NCBI RefSeq assembly: GCF_010731595.1
Contig: NZ_AP022582.1
Span: 2,914,001 to 2,978,000, forward strand
Source of the DNA: Mycobacterium seoulense
GTDB taxonomy: Bacteria; Actinomycetota; Actinomycetes; Mycobacteriales; Mycobacteriaceae
DNA: 64,000 bases
Reading direction: 5' to 3'
Made by a program: the position numbers and the translations under genes. A model generated the notes under the pieces. It was not told where the DNA came from. It saw nothing but the letters and a program-made list of their open reading frames with translations, and searched no databases. The number at the start of each line of letters is the position of its first letter. Position 1 is the stretch's first letter. This document shows positions 35,446 to 46,994 of this stretch, piece after piece.

Positions 35446-36990
35446 CTAGCCGGCCGGCGACGCCGGCGCCGACACGTGGGTGGCTTCGGACCGTCCCCGC
35501 AGGACGGTCGAATAGCATTCGGCCCAGTGCCTGCCCTCGGATTCGCCGGCCCGCTCGATGGCCGCCGCCGCGCACAGAATCCGCCGGTCGGCGGTCTTGG
35601 CGAGATCGGCCAGCCGCGCGGCCTCGTTGACGGGGTCGCCGATCACGGTGTACTCATAACGGTTTTCGGCGCCGATGTTGCCGGCGAAGACCCGGCCCGC
35701 CGAGACGCCGATGCCGAAATCGACCGGCAGTCGGCGCAATTGGGTGCCCAGGGCGCGGGCGGTCGCCAGCGCCGCCGACGCCGGTTCGCTGGTCGGCAGC
35801 GGCACCCCGAAGACGGCCAGCGCGGCGTCGCCGGCGAATTTGTTGATCAGCCCGTGGTGCTCGTCGACCGCTTTGACGACGATGCGAAAGAAATCGTTGA
35901 GCACTTCGGCCACCTCTTGCGGGGGACGGCTTTCCGCCAGTTGCGTCGAGCCCACCAGGTCGATGTAGAGGACCGCCGCCTCGACCACGTCGCCCGACAG
36001 CGATGCGCCCTCTTTGATGGCGCGCTGGGCGACGTCGGTTCCGACGTGGCGCCCGAACAGGTCGCGCAACCGGTCCCGCTCGGCCAGCCCGGCCACCATG
36101 CGGTTGAAACCCGTTTGCAGGCGCCCTATTTGCGAGCGCTCATACGCCCCGACGTAGGTTGCGATGCGGCCGTGTTCGACCTCCGCCATGGCGTCGACGA
36201 CCTCACCCAGCGGGTCGGAGATGGATCGCGACGTCAAGATCATGGTCGGCAGCCCGAGCACCAGCGCCGCCAGCGACACCACCAGGATGGGCACATCCAG
36301 CGACGCGGACTTGTCGATCAGCCATCCGTACGAGCGAAGCACGACAAGTGTCGCGATCACCCCGATCGGGAAGGCGCTGCACAGAAACCACAGCAGGACC
36401 AGACGCGCGTACACGCCGGGCACGGCCAGCCGCGGCTCGCACCCGAGCGTGGCGGCGCGCATGATGGGCCGCAGGACGCGCTGCGCCAGCAGCATCGCGG
36501 TGCCCGCGGCCGCCGGCCCACCCAGCAGCGCGCCGAGCGCGATGGGCAACAGCACCTGCGCCCCGCCGCCGATATTCAGCAGCATGAAGATGCCGCCGCT
36601 GATGGCCCATGCCCCGAACAGGATGACCGACTGGCGCCCGGGTAGCTTCAGCGCGACTTCCCGCTGCGCCTGGTCGGGTTCGGCGCCGGACGCGTACCAC
36701 CGCAGCGTCGGGGCGATGCTCAGCATGCCGGCCGCCGCGACGCCGGTGATGCCCAAGAGAACGAGCGCCGCCACCGCCGCCGAGTTGGTCTGCGCGAAGT
36801 CGGTGTTGGCCCCGACGGAGGTGTGGCCGCGCAGCGGGATCAAGATGGCGGCCGCCTCGATGACGGCCAACACGTACGACAGCGCGAGGTCGGATCCGTA
36901 TTCAATCGCCAACCGGCGGGCGGACTTTCGTTGCCCCGCCGGCGCTCGCGGGCGCCACTTCCCGAGCAGGATAGCCGCGCGCGCCCGCAA
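35446..36990 (-). CDS. Six-helix, HAMP-containing class III adenylate cyclase
   Basis: About 514 aa from TTG 36990, which overlaps the deacetylase stop-side and removes a leader of low-complexity sequence; this start is provisional. Six membrane helices lie between residues 33 and 265, a HAMP-type linker (SRSISDPLGEVVDAMAEVEHGR) follows, then the catalytic domain: metal ligands D344 (LYIDLVGST) and D388 (KFAGDAALA), base-contacting K384 (NKF), and NIGAENRYEYTVIGDPVNEAARL. It belongs with the M. tuberculosis Rv1318c/Rv1319c/Rv1320c/Rv3645 group and should make cAMP. Confidence 0.85.
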   Translation of the reverse strand: MRARAAILLGKWRPRAPAGQRKSARRLAIEYGSDLALSYVLAVIEAAAILIPLRGHTSVGANTDFAQTNSAAVAALVLLGITGVAAAGMLSIAPTLRWYASGAEPDQAQREVALKLPGRQSVILFGAWAISGGIFMLLNIGGGAQVLLPIALGALLGGPAAAGTAMLLAQRVLRPIMRAATLGCEPRLAVPGVYARLVLLWFLCSAFPIGVIATLVVLRSYGWLIDKSASLDVPILVVSLAALVLGLPTMILTSRSISDPLGEVVDAMAEVEHGRIATYVGAYERSQIGRLQTGFNRMVAGLAERDRLRDLFGRHVGTDVAQRAIKEGASLSGDVVEAAVLYIDLVGSTQLAESRPPQEVAEVLNDFFRIVVKAVDEHHGLINKFAGDAALAVFGVPLPTSEPASAALATARALGTQLRRLPVDFGIGVSAGRVFAGNIGAENRYEYTVIGDPVNEAARLADLAKTADRRILCAAAAIERAGESEGRHWAECYSTVLRGRSEATHVSAPASPAG

Positions 36991-36997
36991 GCTCGTG

Positions 36998-37873
36998 CTA
37001 GGCACCGTTGTTCGGCCCGCCGGAGTTCTGGCCCGGGATGTCGGTGATCGGCAAGTTGGGCATCGGCTTGGGCGAGGACGTGTTGGGCAGCGGCGGGATG
37101 TCGCCGGGCGGGATGTCGTGGAGTGCGTTGGCGGGTGGCCCGTTCTCGCGGCTGCCGTAGCTGCTGCCCGGCGCCCGCGGCCCAAGCAGTTCGCTGACCG
37201 TCACCATCCGGTAGCCGTTGGCCTTGAGCACCGGCATGAACTGGTAGATCAGGTCGACGGTGCTCGAGTAGGTGTCATGGAAGAGCACCACCGAACCCGG
37301 CTTGACGTAGGTCATCAGCATGTACCGCGTCGCGGCCGTGTTCGAGTCGTTCGCCCAGTCGAAAGGTATGACATCCCAAAGGATTTCGGCGAGCCCGAAC
37401 TTGGCCGCGGTCTGCCGGACCGCGTCGGTGGACAGTCCGCCCGCGGGGCGATACAGCGTAGGCGTCCGCCCGGTGGCGGCGGCGATCGCGTCGTTGGCCT
37501 TGGCGAACTGGGGGGCGATGTCCTCGGGCGGGATCGTCGCCATGTTGGGGTGCTCCCAGGTGTGGCTGCCGATCTCCATCCCCGCGTCGGCCACCTGCCT
37601 GGCTCCCGCGGGGTTGGCCGCCACCTTGTTGCCGATTTCGAAGAACGTCGCCTTGGCGTCGTTGTCCTTCAGGATCTGCAGCAACCGCGCATCGAAGGGG
37701 CTGGGCCCGTCGTCGAACGTCAGCGCCACGCACTTGACCACCGAGCAGCTCAGGTTGTCGGCGCGCGTCACGTGACCGGTCAGCCCGCCGATCACCAACA
37801 CGGCCGCGGCCGCGACGACACCGACGACCATGCGCCAGTAGCGCCAGGACTGGTTGTCGGGTCTTTTGGGCAC
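36998..37873 (-). CDS. Polysaccharide deacetylase (NodB domain), exported
   Basis: 291 aa. One N-terminal membrane helix or signal anchor (MVVGVVAAAAVLVIGGL, 15-31), then the NodB domain: TFDDGPSP (D54, D55), GSHTWEHP (H104, H108) as metal ligands, RPAGG and LFHD catalytic blocks. Such enzymes remove N-acetyl groups from peptidoglycan or other glycans outside the membrane. It corresponds to Rv1096. The stop is next to the adenylate cyclase start, so the two may be co-transcribed. Confidence 0.9.
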   Translation of the reverse strand: MPKRPDNQSWRYWRMVVGVVAAAAVLVIGGLTGHVTRADNLSCSVVKCVALTFDDGPSPFDARLLQILKDNDAKATFFEIGNKVAANPAGARQVADAGMEIGSHTWEHPNMATIPPEDIAPQFAKANDAIAAATGRTPTLYRPAGGLSTDAVRQTAAKFGLAEILWDVIPFDWANDSNTAATRYMLMTYVKPGSVVLFHDTYSSTVDLIYQFMPVLKANGYRMVTVSELLGPRAPGSSYGSRENGPPANALHDIPPGDIPPLPNTSSPKPMPNLPITDIPGQNSGGPNNGA

Positions 37874-37914
37874 GCTGGCAGTTTATCGGAGGTCTGGCCT
37901 GCCGAAATGCGCCG

Positions 37915-39216
37915 TCACTGCGGGCCGGCGATCTCCTCGAGCATTTCGGTGACCAGCGCGGCGATCGGCGACCGCTCACTGCGCAACAGGGTGATGTGGG
38001 CGAACAGCGGGTGGCCCTTGAGCTTCTCGATCACCGCGGCGACCCCGTCGTGCCGCCCGACCCGCAGGTTGTCGCGCTGGGCGATGTCGTGCGTCAGCAC
38101 CACCCGCGACCCGGCGCCCAGCCTGGAGAGCACCGTCAGCAACACGTTGCGCTCCAGGGACTGGGCCTCGTCGACGATGACGAAGGAGTCATGCAGCGAC
38201 CGGCCCCGGATGTGGGTCAGCGGAAGTACCTCGAGCATGCCCCGGGAGAGCACCTCCTCCAGCACGGCCGGGCTGGCCAGGCCCTCGAGCGTGTCGAAGA
38301 CCGCCTGCGCCCAGGGCCCCATCTTTTCGCTCTCGCTGCCGGGCAGGTAGCCCAGCTCCTGGCCGCCGACGGCGTACAGCGGGCGGAAGACCACCACCTT
38401 GCGCTGGGTCCGCCGTTCCAGGACGGCCTCCAGGCCCGCGCACAACGCCAGCGCCGACTTGCCGGTGCCGGCTTTGCCGCCCAGCGAGACGATGCCCACC
38501 GACTCGTCGAGCAGCAGGTCGAGCGCCACCCGCTGCTCGGCGGAACGGCCCCGCAGGCCGAACGCCTCGCGGTCGCCGCGAACCAGCTGTACGCGCTTGT
38601 CCGCGTTGACCCGGCCCAGCGCATGCGAGCTACCACCGAGCAGCCGGATACCGGTGTGGCAGGGCAGGTCTCGGGCTTCGGCCAGATCGATCTCGCCCTC
38701 GGCGAACAGCGCGTCGATGTCCTCGGTGGCCGTCTCGATCTCGCGCATCCCCGACCACCCGGAGGCCACCACATCTTGCGCGTGATACTCGTCGGCGGCC
38801 AGCCCGACCGCGGCGGCCTTGACACGAAGCGGAATGTCCTTGCTGACCAACGTGACTCGCTTGCCCTCGGCGGCGAGGTTGGCGGCGCAGCTCAAGATCC
38901 GGCAGTCGTTGTTGTCGCTGCGGAAGCCGGCGGGCAGCACCGCGGGGTCCGTGTGGTTGAGCTCGACGTGAAGCGTACCGCCTTGTGCCCCAACCGGAAT
39001 GGGCTGATCGAGGCGTCCGTGCACCAGCCGGAGATCGTCGAACAGACGCAACGCCTGACGGGCGAACCACCCCAGCTCGTGATGATGCCGTTTGGCCTCC
39101 AGTTCGCTGATCACCACCAGCGGAACCACCACCTCGTGCTCGGCGAACCGGCTGCACGCCCACGGGTCGGACAGCAGCACGGAGGTGTCGATCACGTAGG
39201 TCCGGATTTCGGTCAC
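37915..39216 (-). CDS. phoH2: PhoH2: PIN-PhoH ribonuclease/helicase
   Basis: 433 aa from GTG 39216. The PIN nuclease domain occupies about residues 1-130 ([18 protein letters not shown]; acidic D9 and later D residues). The PhoH ATPase domain has Walker [13 protein letters not shown] near residue 245 and Walker [10 protein letters not shown] near 345. Mycobacterial PhoH2 unwinds and cuts RNA, and is described with a small upstream partner gene, phoAT. The first base of its start codon overlaps the stop of a short upstream reading frame (GTGA). Position matches Rv1095. Confidence 0.94.
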   Translation of the reverse strand: MTEIRTYVIDTSVLLSDPWACSRFAEHEVVVPLVVISELEAKRHHHELGWFARQALRLFDDLRLVHGRLDQPIPVGAQGGTLHVELNHTDPAVLPAGFRSDNNDCRILSCAANLAAEGKRVTLVSKDIPLRVKAAAVGLAADEYHAQDVVASGWSGMREIETATEDIDALFAEGEIDLAEARDLPCHTGIRLLGGSSHALGRVNADKRVQLVRGDREAFGLRGRSAEQRVALDLLLDESVGIVSLGGKAGTGKSALALCAGLEAVLERRTQRKVVVFRPLYAVGGQELGYLPGSESEKMGPWAQAVFDTLEGLASPAVLEEVLSRGMLEVLPLTHIRGRSLHDSFVIVDEAQSLERNVLLTVLSRLGAGSRVVLTHDIAQRDNLRVGRHDGVAAVIEKLKGHPLFAHITLLRSERSPIAALVTEMLEEIAGPQ

Positions 39217-39356
39217 GTAGCGCTCCTCGAGCGGGATGAGCCCGCGCGGACCCGCACAGGCATGTCGGCGGGAACTGCGACACCAGGACCGGGGCCGGTC
39301 CTTCCGTTGTGGTGACGGGAGGTGCCGCCCTGGCAGCAGAGCATGACGCTGACCAT
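39213..39356 (-). CDS. Candidate phoAT-like small ORF overlapping phoH2
   Basis: A short frame ends with TGA at 39215-39213 inside the phoH2 start (GTGA), giving a 4-nt overlap. ATG 39356 would yield 47 aa ([20 protein letters not shown], and so on); a longer version would begin at 39482 within desA2. The product is basic, with two adjacent cysteines, and is not clearly related to anything. The overlap matches the described phoAT-phoH2 arrangement, but no ribosome-binding site or signature is visible, so coding status is uncertain. Confidence 0.35.
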   Translation of the reverse strand: MVSVMLCCQGGTSRHHNGRTGPGPGVAVPADMPVRVRAGSSRSRSAT

Positions 39357-39433
39357 CGAGATCGACGCTACTCTCGTCGCCGCTTCGCAGCAGCGCAGGC
39401 GCGCCGACGACCGAGCGCCGGGCGCAGATCGGC

Positions 39434-40261
39434 CTAGCCGATGACGAACTGCTTGAGGGCGGGCTCGTCGGCCACGCCCCATGCGGTGATGCGATCCGAG
39501 ATCGCCTGCCGCAACTGCTGTTGGTCGAAGATGCCCGCGTCGGCGACGTTGCGCAGCTTGTCCCGATAGGAATCGATGTCGGCGCCGGGCACCTGCAGGT
39601 CGGCCGCGCGCGCCGCGATCGCCGCGATCGTCTCGTCGCGGGTGTATTCGAGGCAGTGCTCGACCAGGTTGGAGAAGAACAGTTCGTGGCGGCGCTCGTC
39701 GCGCGCGATCCGGTCGATGAGGCCGGCCAAGATGGGCTCCTCGAGCTTGGCCGCCAGGTTCTCGCAGAAGACGGCGTGCGTGCGCTCGGTGAACGCCATG
39801 TACACCAGGGTCTCGACCTGCGTGTAGGTGTCGGCGCGGTAACCCTTCATGACGTACTGGACCCGGGCCTCCTCGTTGGCGGTCGGGTCGACCTCGCGGG
39901 TCACCACCAGGTACTCACGCAGCGCGATGGCGTGCAGGTGCTCCTCCGCGGTCCAGCGGCCCAGCCAGCGGCCCCACCAGTCTTCGAGGATGAAGTGCTC
40001 GACGAGCTCGCGGTGATGCCCGGCCAGGTTGTCCTTGAGTAGCAGCAGGATCTCGCAGGCGTCCGTGTACTCCCGGGGCAGCGTCGCGTCGGACGGCTCC
40101 CAGTCCCGTCCGCCGAGGAACGCGAAGTTCTCGCCCCGGTCGAACGGCACGAAGTCGTGAGCGAACCAGAGTTCCTCGGTGTTCAGGTGACGGTCCATGT
40201 TGGCTTCGCACACCGGCTCGAGTTCCAGGGTCAGCGCGTTAGCGACAGGTTTCTGTGCCAT
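39434..40261 (-). CDS. desA2: Acyl-ACP desaturase-like diiron protein
   Basis: 275 aa from ATG 40261 ([20 protein letters not shown]), the same length as M. tuberculosis DesA2. It carries the diiron desaturase pattern: E in [39 protein letters not shown] and DERRHELFF. DesA2 is related to stearoyl-ACP 9-desaturase and is tied to mycolic acid metabolism; the substrate is not settled. It lies between phoH2 and glyA on the same strand. Confidence 0.94.
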   Translation of the reverse strand: MAQKPVANALTLELEPVCEANMDRHLNTEELWFAHDFVPFDRGENFAFLGGRDWEPSDATLPREYTDACEILLLLKDNLAGHHRELVEHFILEDWWGRWLGRWTAEEHLHAIALREYLVVTREVDPTANEEARVQYVMKGYRADTYTQVETLVYMAFTERTHAVFCENLAAKLEEPILAGLIDRIARDERRHELFFSNLVEHCLEYTRDETIAAIAARAADLQVPGADIDSYRDKLRNVADAGIFDQQQLRQAISDRITAWGVADEPALKQFVIG

Positions 40262-40328
40262 GCGGTTACTGTAACTCGCGTACACAGGTTCGTGAAAATC
40301 GCTGCGCCCGTGTCGCGGCAATTGGTGA

Positions 40329-42692
<2,364 letters not shown>

Positions 42693-42708
42693 GCGGTGGG
42701 CGCGGCGG

Positions 42709-43134
42709 TCACGCCGTCTCGAGGCGACGCACCCCGAGGTACTGCAGCGCGGCGAACGCCGCGGTGTAGACGCCGCCGGCCAGCGTGGCGGCAATCCCGG
42801 TCACGGACAGCGGCAGCGCTTCGGCGGCCACGATCGCTCCCAGCGTGAACACGACATTGGCCACGACGACGCCGATGCCGACGCGGCGCAGGTTCGGGGC
42901 CGCCGCGAGCATGAACACGGCCAGGCCGCCGAGCACGAAGAAGGCGCCGAGGCTGTACTCCTGCAGCGAGGTCAGGCCCGTCAGCGACGAAAGCGGGTCG
43001 GCGAGAAAAGCGATGGCCAGACCGCAGAGCCCCGTTAACGTGGCGTCGGCTCGCATGGCGAAACGCAGCAGCGAGTCGGTCGCGTCGTACAGGGGTCGGG
43101 TAGCCAGACCGGGTGCGCCAGATGCAGACATCAT
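42709..43134 (-). CDS. Four-helix integral membrane protein, unknown
   Basis: 141 aa from ATG 43134. Four hydrophobic helices, such as LTGLCGLAIAFL, YSLGAFFVLGGLAVFMLAA, IGVVVANVVFTLGAIVA and GIAATLAGGVYTAAFAALQYL, separated by short loops. No functional motif. Stop is 16 nt from the coaA stop (convergent). Confidence 0.7.
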   Translation of the reverse strand: MMSASGAPGLATRPLYDATDSLLRFAMRADATLTGLCGLAIAFLADPLSSLTGLTSLQEYSLGAFFVLGGLAVFMLAAAPNLRRVGIGVVVANVVFTLGAIVAAEALPLSVTGIAATLAGGVYTAAFAALQYLGVRRLETA

Positions 43135-43383
43135 GTGATTACTCCTCGCGATGGCGAATTGGGTCGAACATCAGCGTGCTGCCCGTGCACTGCCATATCG
43201 ACTTGTGGCACTGCCAACTACTGCCACGCAAACAAAGACCAGGTTGTGGGCCCGGCTATTCCCTTACGGGGCCGCGAATCGGAATTGTTATTCGACAGAC
43301 GCCAGTCTGGCGTTCAACTGCCCCACCAGTCACAGGATGCGAAGGCCACGTCGGCGTGCGTGCGGGCCGACTGCGTTGCCGCG
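43135..43383. other. Intergenic region with a 15-bp palindrome
   Basis: About 249 nt between two minus-strand membrane-protein genes. It contains a perfect palindrome ACGCCAG-T-CTGGCGT at 43299-43313, and three copies of ACTGCCA within 43189-43223. The palindrome is a possible regulator site or weak terminator; nothing else is recognised. Confidence 0.4.
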
Positions 43384-44754
43384 CTAGTCGCTGGCCACCG
43401 GGACCCGACCGCGCAGGTCGGCGGCGATGAGCCGGGCGGCGGCGTTCTGCCAGTTGTGCAGCGAGCGCTGCGGAACCTCGGTGACCAACCACTGCCAGGC
43501 CTGGCGGGCGGTCGGATCCAAGCCGGCGGCCGTGGCGTTCTGCGCGTACGCGCGCACGCCGACGACGTAAGGGAAATACAACGAGTTGTAATGGCGCCAC
43601 TGCTCGGTGGTCCCGAAATCGCCGGCGTCGCGCGGTTTGAGCCGCCCGATCGCTTCGGCGAGCACCGCCTTGAGTTCGTTGGCCCGCTCCAGCGGGTGGT
43701 CGGGCGCGCCCCGCGCGGCGAGCCGCTCGTCGATCACGGGCAGTGCGGTCAGCGGGCTGGCGACCAGCTTGGTCAGGTCCGCGTAGTGGCCCAGCGCCCT
43801 GCGGGTGAGCCTGGCGAACGTCTGGTCGTCGACGTCGACCAGGGGATCGGCCGACCGCAACGGCAACGCGGCCCCGGTGTGCCGCAACGCGGCCCGGTCG
43901 GCGCGCAGCGCGGGCGATTTCGCGAATGCCATCCGGTCGAGCGCACCGGCCAGCGGGTCGGCCAGCACCTGCACCGCGATGGCGATCGCGAGGCTGCTGA
44001 ACAGCAGCACGCCCAGCACCGTCCGTCCGGCGGGCTCGTCCCGCGTGACCGCCAGCCCGATCAGCGCCTGGCCGCCGAACAACACCGCCACCGCCATGGT
44101 GCCGGCGAACGAGCGCCGCATGTCCGCGCGCAACGCCTGGCCCTCGTCGAAGGCGTCCCACAGGGCCACGGCGAGGCCGAGCGATAGGACGTCGATACTC
44201 GTCGACGCCAGCGCCACCCAGCTGGGTACCAGCCCCAGCGGAATGATCAGGATGGCATTGCCCAGCGCGAAGAACAGAGTCGCGACGACGGCGAGTCCGA
44301 CGGCCGACCGGGGCCGGCGCGGCTGCCGCAACGCGACGGCCATGGCGCCGAACGTGGAGAGCGAGATCACCGCGAACATCAGCCAGTGGCCCGCCCGCAA
44401 CGGCCCCTCGACGCCGCCGGCCAGCATCGCCCCGAACAGGGCCAGCGCCGCGACCGCCGCCACGAGCGACAGGTCGCGGCTGCGCGCCCTTCCGCCGTCC
44501 CTGGGCCGGGACAGCTCGACGAGCACCGCGAACCACGCCACGCCGGGAATGGTCACCAAGTAGATCTCAACGCGACTGAGCAGGTGCGCGTAGGCGGGGC
44601 TGGTGTTCCGCACCGCGTCCAGCGCGACCACCAGCGCGAAACCGCAGAGCCCGATCGCCGCCATCACCAGCACCGGCTTACGCGGATCGCGGGCGAGCAG
44701 GTAGAGCCCGAGCCACCCGCTCAGCGTGAACACCACCGCCGACAGCGCAGCCAT
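43384..44754 (-). CDS. Polytopic membrane protein with cytosolic C-terminal region
   Basis: 456 aa from ATG 44754 (MAALSAVVFTLSGWLGLYLLARD). The first 290 residues have about eight hydrophobic helices in a 7TM-like pattern, and the last 165 are soluble and helical (LVDVDDQTFARLTRRALGHYADLTKLV, RPRDAGDF). The start resembles histidine-kinase 7TM sensor regions, but no H-box, ATPase or other output domain is present. Unknown function. Confidence 0.65.
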   Translation of the reverse strand: MAALSAVVFTLSGWLGLYLLARDPRKPVLVMAAIGLCGFALVVALDAVRNTSPAYAHLLSRVEIYLVTIPGVAWFAVLVELSRPRDGGRARSRDLSLVAAVAALALFGAMLAGGVEGPLRAGHWLMFAVISLSTFGAMAVALRQPRRPRSAVGLAVVATLFFALGNAILIIPLGLVPSWVALASTSIDVLSLGLAVALWDAFDEGQALRADMRRSFAGTMAVAVLFGGQALIGLAVTRDEPAGRTVLGVLLFSSLAIAIAVQVLADPLAGALDRMAFAKSPALRADRAALRHTGAALPLRSADPLVDVDDQTFARLTRRALGHYADLTKLVASPLTALPVIDERLAARGAPDHPLERANELKAVLAEAIGRLKPRDAGDFGTTEQWRHYNSLYFPYVVGVRAYAQNATAAGLDPTARQAWQWLVTEVPQRSLHNWQNAAARLIAADLRGRVPVASD

Positions 44755-44765
44755 GCTCACAGTTT

Positions 44766-44866
44766 GGCACGGAGTTGGATGCGTGCCGACCCGCTGCGCC
44801 CGGCTCCGCCGCGCTTGCGATCGGCACGAGTTGGATGCGTGCCGACCCGCTGCGCCCGGCTCCGCC
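44766..44866. repeat. Direct repeat, two 44- to 45-bp copies
   Basis: 44766-44810 and 44823-44866 are nearly identical (GGCACGGAGTTGGATGCGTG... and GGCACGAGTTGGATGCGTG...), separated by GCGCTTGCGATC. They occupy the gap between the membrane-protein start and the uppS stop and are rich in CCGACCCGCTGCGCCCGG. They look like a small interspersed or variable-number repeat. Confidence 0.8.
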
Positions 44867-44872
44867 GACCCG

Positions 44873-45661
44873 CTACTTGCCGTACCTGCGGTGCCGCTGG
44901 CTGTAGTCACGCAGCGCGCGCAGGAAATCGACCCGGCGGAACGCGGGCCAGTGCGCCTCGGTGAACCACATCTCCGAATACGCGCTCTGCCACAGCAGGA
45001 AGCCGGAGAGGCGCTGCTCCCCCGACGTGCGGATGACCAGGTCGGGATCGGGTTGCCCCGAGGTGTAGAGGTTTTCGGAGATGCCGTCGACGGTGACCGC
45101 GTCGATGAGCTCCTCCGCGGAGGCGCCGTTGGCGAGTTCCTTGCTCAGCAACGCCCGCACCGCGTCCACGATCTCGCGGCGGCCCCCGTAACCGACCGCG
45201 ACGTTGACATGGAACGGCGCGACGACGGGCGTCGATTCCACCGCGTCGCGCAGCCGCCGGGCCGGCTCCTCGCCGAGCAGCTCCAGGTCGCCGACGGTGC
45301 GCACACTCCAGCGATTGGCGGGTGCGCAGATCTCCTCGACGACATCGGTGATGATCTCGATGAGTCCCGCCAGCTCGTCGGGGTCGCGCTGCAGGTTCTC
45401 GGTGGACAGCAAGTAGACCGTGGTCATCTCGATGCCGGCTTCCTGGCACCAGCGCAGCATCTCGGCGATCTTCGCCGCACCCATCCGGTAGCCGTAGCTG
45501 ACGTCGGCATAACCGGCGTCGCGGGCCCAGCGCCGGTTGCCGTCGCACAGCACGGCGATGTGACGGGGCAGGTGCGATTTGGAGGAGGCCAGACCCTGCC
45601 GCAGCCGCAGCTCGTAGACGCGATAGAGCGGGTCTTTGAGACGCGGCGGGATAATTTCCAC
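44873..45661 (-). CDS. Short-chain (Z)-isoprenyl diphosphate synthase (Z-FPP synthase type)
   Basis: 262 aa. The cis-prenyltransferase signature is HIAVLCDGNRRWARDAG with catalytic D40, and RTSGEQRLSGFLLWQSAYSEMWF is the second conserved block. In M. tuberculosis the homologue Rv1086 makes omega,E,Z-farnesyl diphosphate, which feeds decaprenyl phosphate synthesis for the cell wall. Assigned here by sequence and position. It is divergent from the haemolysin III gene. Confidence 0.93.
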   Translation of the reverse strand: MEIIPPRLKDPLYRVYELRLRQGLASSKSHLPRHIAVLCDGNRRWARDAGYADVSYGYRMGAAKIAEMLRWCQEAGIEMTTVYLLSTENLQRDPDELAGLIEIITDVVEEICAPANRWSVRTVGDLELLGEEPARRLRDAVESTPVVAPFHVNVAVGYGGRREIVDAVRALLSKELANGASAEELIDAVTVDGISENLYTSGQPDPDLVIRTSGEQRLSGFLLWQSAYSEMWFTEAHWPAFRRVDFLRALRDYSQRHRRYGK

Positions 45662-45827
45662 GGAGATTCAGCCTACTGTGAGCCGCGCCGAATTCCCCCG
45701 CGATTCGGGCCCGGTTTCAAGTCCGTCGCCCGCGGGCAGAGACCACCCTGTGACGATTCCCGATTACTGTGGGTGACAAGCAGTCACCGGCAATCCCCCG
45801 ACCTGCAACACACGAGGCACAGGAGAC

Positions 45828-46607
45828 ATGAGCAGCCAGACCGGCACGTCTGCCGATCCGGACCGTTCGGATCGCGAATCCGAGGCCATCGCCCCCGGTA
45901 ACACCGTCGAACAGCTTGTCGAGGGTGTCGCCCAAGCGCTGACCAAGCCCCGCCTGCGCGGCTGGATCCACTTCTATTCGGCGTGGCTGGCGTTCATCGC
46001 CGGCGCGACCCTGGTGTCGGTGTCGTGGGCGGCCTCGTCACCGCGCGCCGGCCATTCGACGCTGGTCTACGCGGCGGCCACGGTGGCGATGTTCGCCGTC
46101 AGCGCCACCTACCACCGGGTGCACTGGAAATCCGAAGCGGCGCGCAAACGCATGAAGCGGCTGGACCATTCGATGATCTTCGTGTTCATCGCCGGCAGCT
46201 ACACGCCGTTCGCGCGCCTGGCCATGCCGCAGCAGACCGGGATGGAGGTGCTGTGGATCGTGTGGGGCGGCGCGGTGGCGGGCATCCTGCTGAAGGTGTG
46301 CTGGCCGTCGGCGCCGCGCTGGTTGGGCGTGCCGCTATACCTGCTGCTGGGTTGGGTGGCCGTGTGGTACTGCCCGACGATCCTGCACGAGGCCGGCGTG
46401 GCGGCGATGGTGCTGCTGGCCGTCGGCGGCGTGTTCTACAGCGTCGGTGGCATCTTCTACGGGCTGCGGTGGCCCGACCCGTGGCCCAGGACGTTCGGCT
46501 ATCACGAGTTCTTCCACGCCTTCACCGCGGTCGCGGCGATCCTGCACTACATCGCCATGTGGTTCGCGGTGTTCTACGTCGGCGACCACGCTTGGCTAGC
46601 GCACTGA
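45828..46607 (+). CDS. Haemolysin III / PAQR-family membrane protein
   Basis: 259 aa with seven membrane helices and PAQR-type signatures ([20 protein letters not shown] near the first helix, [41 protein letters not shown]). The conserved SATYHRVHW and the HEFFH motifs supply the metal-binding acidic and histidine residues seen in PAQR hydrolases. Mammalian homologues include adiponectin receptors; the bacterial role is unclear. Matches Rv1085c. Confidence 0.88.
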   Translation: MSSQTGTSADPDRSDRESEAIAPGNTVEQLVEGVAQALTKPRLRGWIHFYSAWLAFIAGATLVSVSWAASSPRAGHSTLVYAAATVAMFAVSATYHRVHWKSEAARKRMKRLDHSMIFVFIAGSYTPFARLAMPQQTGMEVLWIVWGGAVAGILLKVCWPSAPRWLGVPLYLLLGWVAVWYCPTILHEAGVAAMVLLAVGGVFYSVGGIFYGLRWPDPWPRTFGYHEFFHAFTAVAAILHYIAMWFAVFYVGDHAWLAH

Positions 46608-46611
46608 GCGG

Positions 46612-46983
46612 CTACAGCTGCGTGACGTCGGCGGGTGACCAGTAGGCCTTCATGTGCGCGACCTTGCCGTCGTCGTCGAACGCCATCACGTCGATCGGTT
46701 CGATCACCATCCGGTGCTCCCCCGCGGTGATCGTGAGGCGGAAATGGAAGGCCGCCTCGTTGCCCGCCACCCGCAGCGTCACCAGCTCGCATTCGCGCTG
46801 CACGTCGTTGACCGCGGAGTAGAAGCCGTGGATCGCCTGGCGGCCGATGTGCACCTCGCCGCCGACGGGATCCTCGACGGTGGCGTCGTCGGCGTACAGC
46901 TCGACCAACTCGTCGGCGCCGCCCTTGGCGACCAGTTCGATGTAGCGGTTGACCGTGTCGGTGATGTGTTGGGCGCTCGGCAT
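46612..46983 (-). CDS. Delta5-3-ketosteroid isomerase-like protein
   Basis: 123 aa with the KSI/NTF2-like fold. It aligns to Comamonas KSI with the full catalytic set: Y14 (NRYIELV), D38 (ATVEDPVGG) and D98 (EPIDVM), the equivalents of Y14, D38 and D99. These residues shift a double bond in 3-ketosteroids. Related SnoaL-like proteins use the same fold for other jobs, but usually not with all three residues. It is last in a minus-strand run with mca, 11 nt downstream of the thioredoxin-domain gene. Confidence 0.72.
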   Translation of the reverse strand: MPSAQHITDTVNRYIELVAKGGADELVELYADDATVEDPVGGEVHIGRQAIHGFYSAVNDVQRECELVTLRVAGNEAAFHFRLTITAGEHRMVIEPIDVMAFDDDGKVAHMKAYWSPADVTQL

Positions 46984-46994
46984 GAAACCTCACG

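Noticed and set aside
36990..37185. Extension of the second cyclase upstream to 37185
   Set aside because: The added 65 residues are Arg/Ser/Thr low-complexity sequence overlapping the well-supported deacetylase gene in another frame.
43299..43313. Palindrome ACGCCAGTCTGGCGT as a regulator site
   Set aside because: It is short, has no family match I know, and lies equally far from both neighbouring genes; noted only as an intergenic feature.
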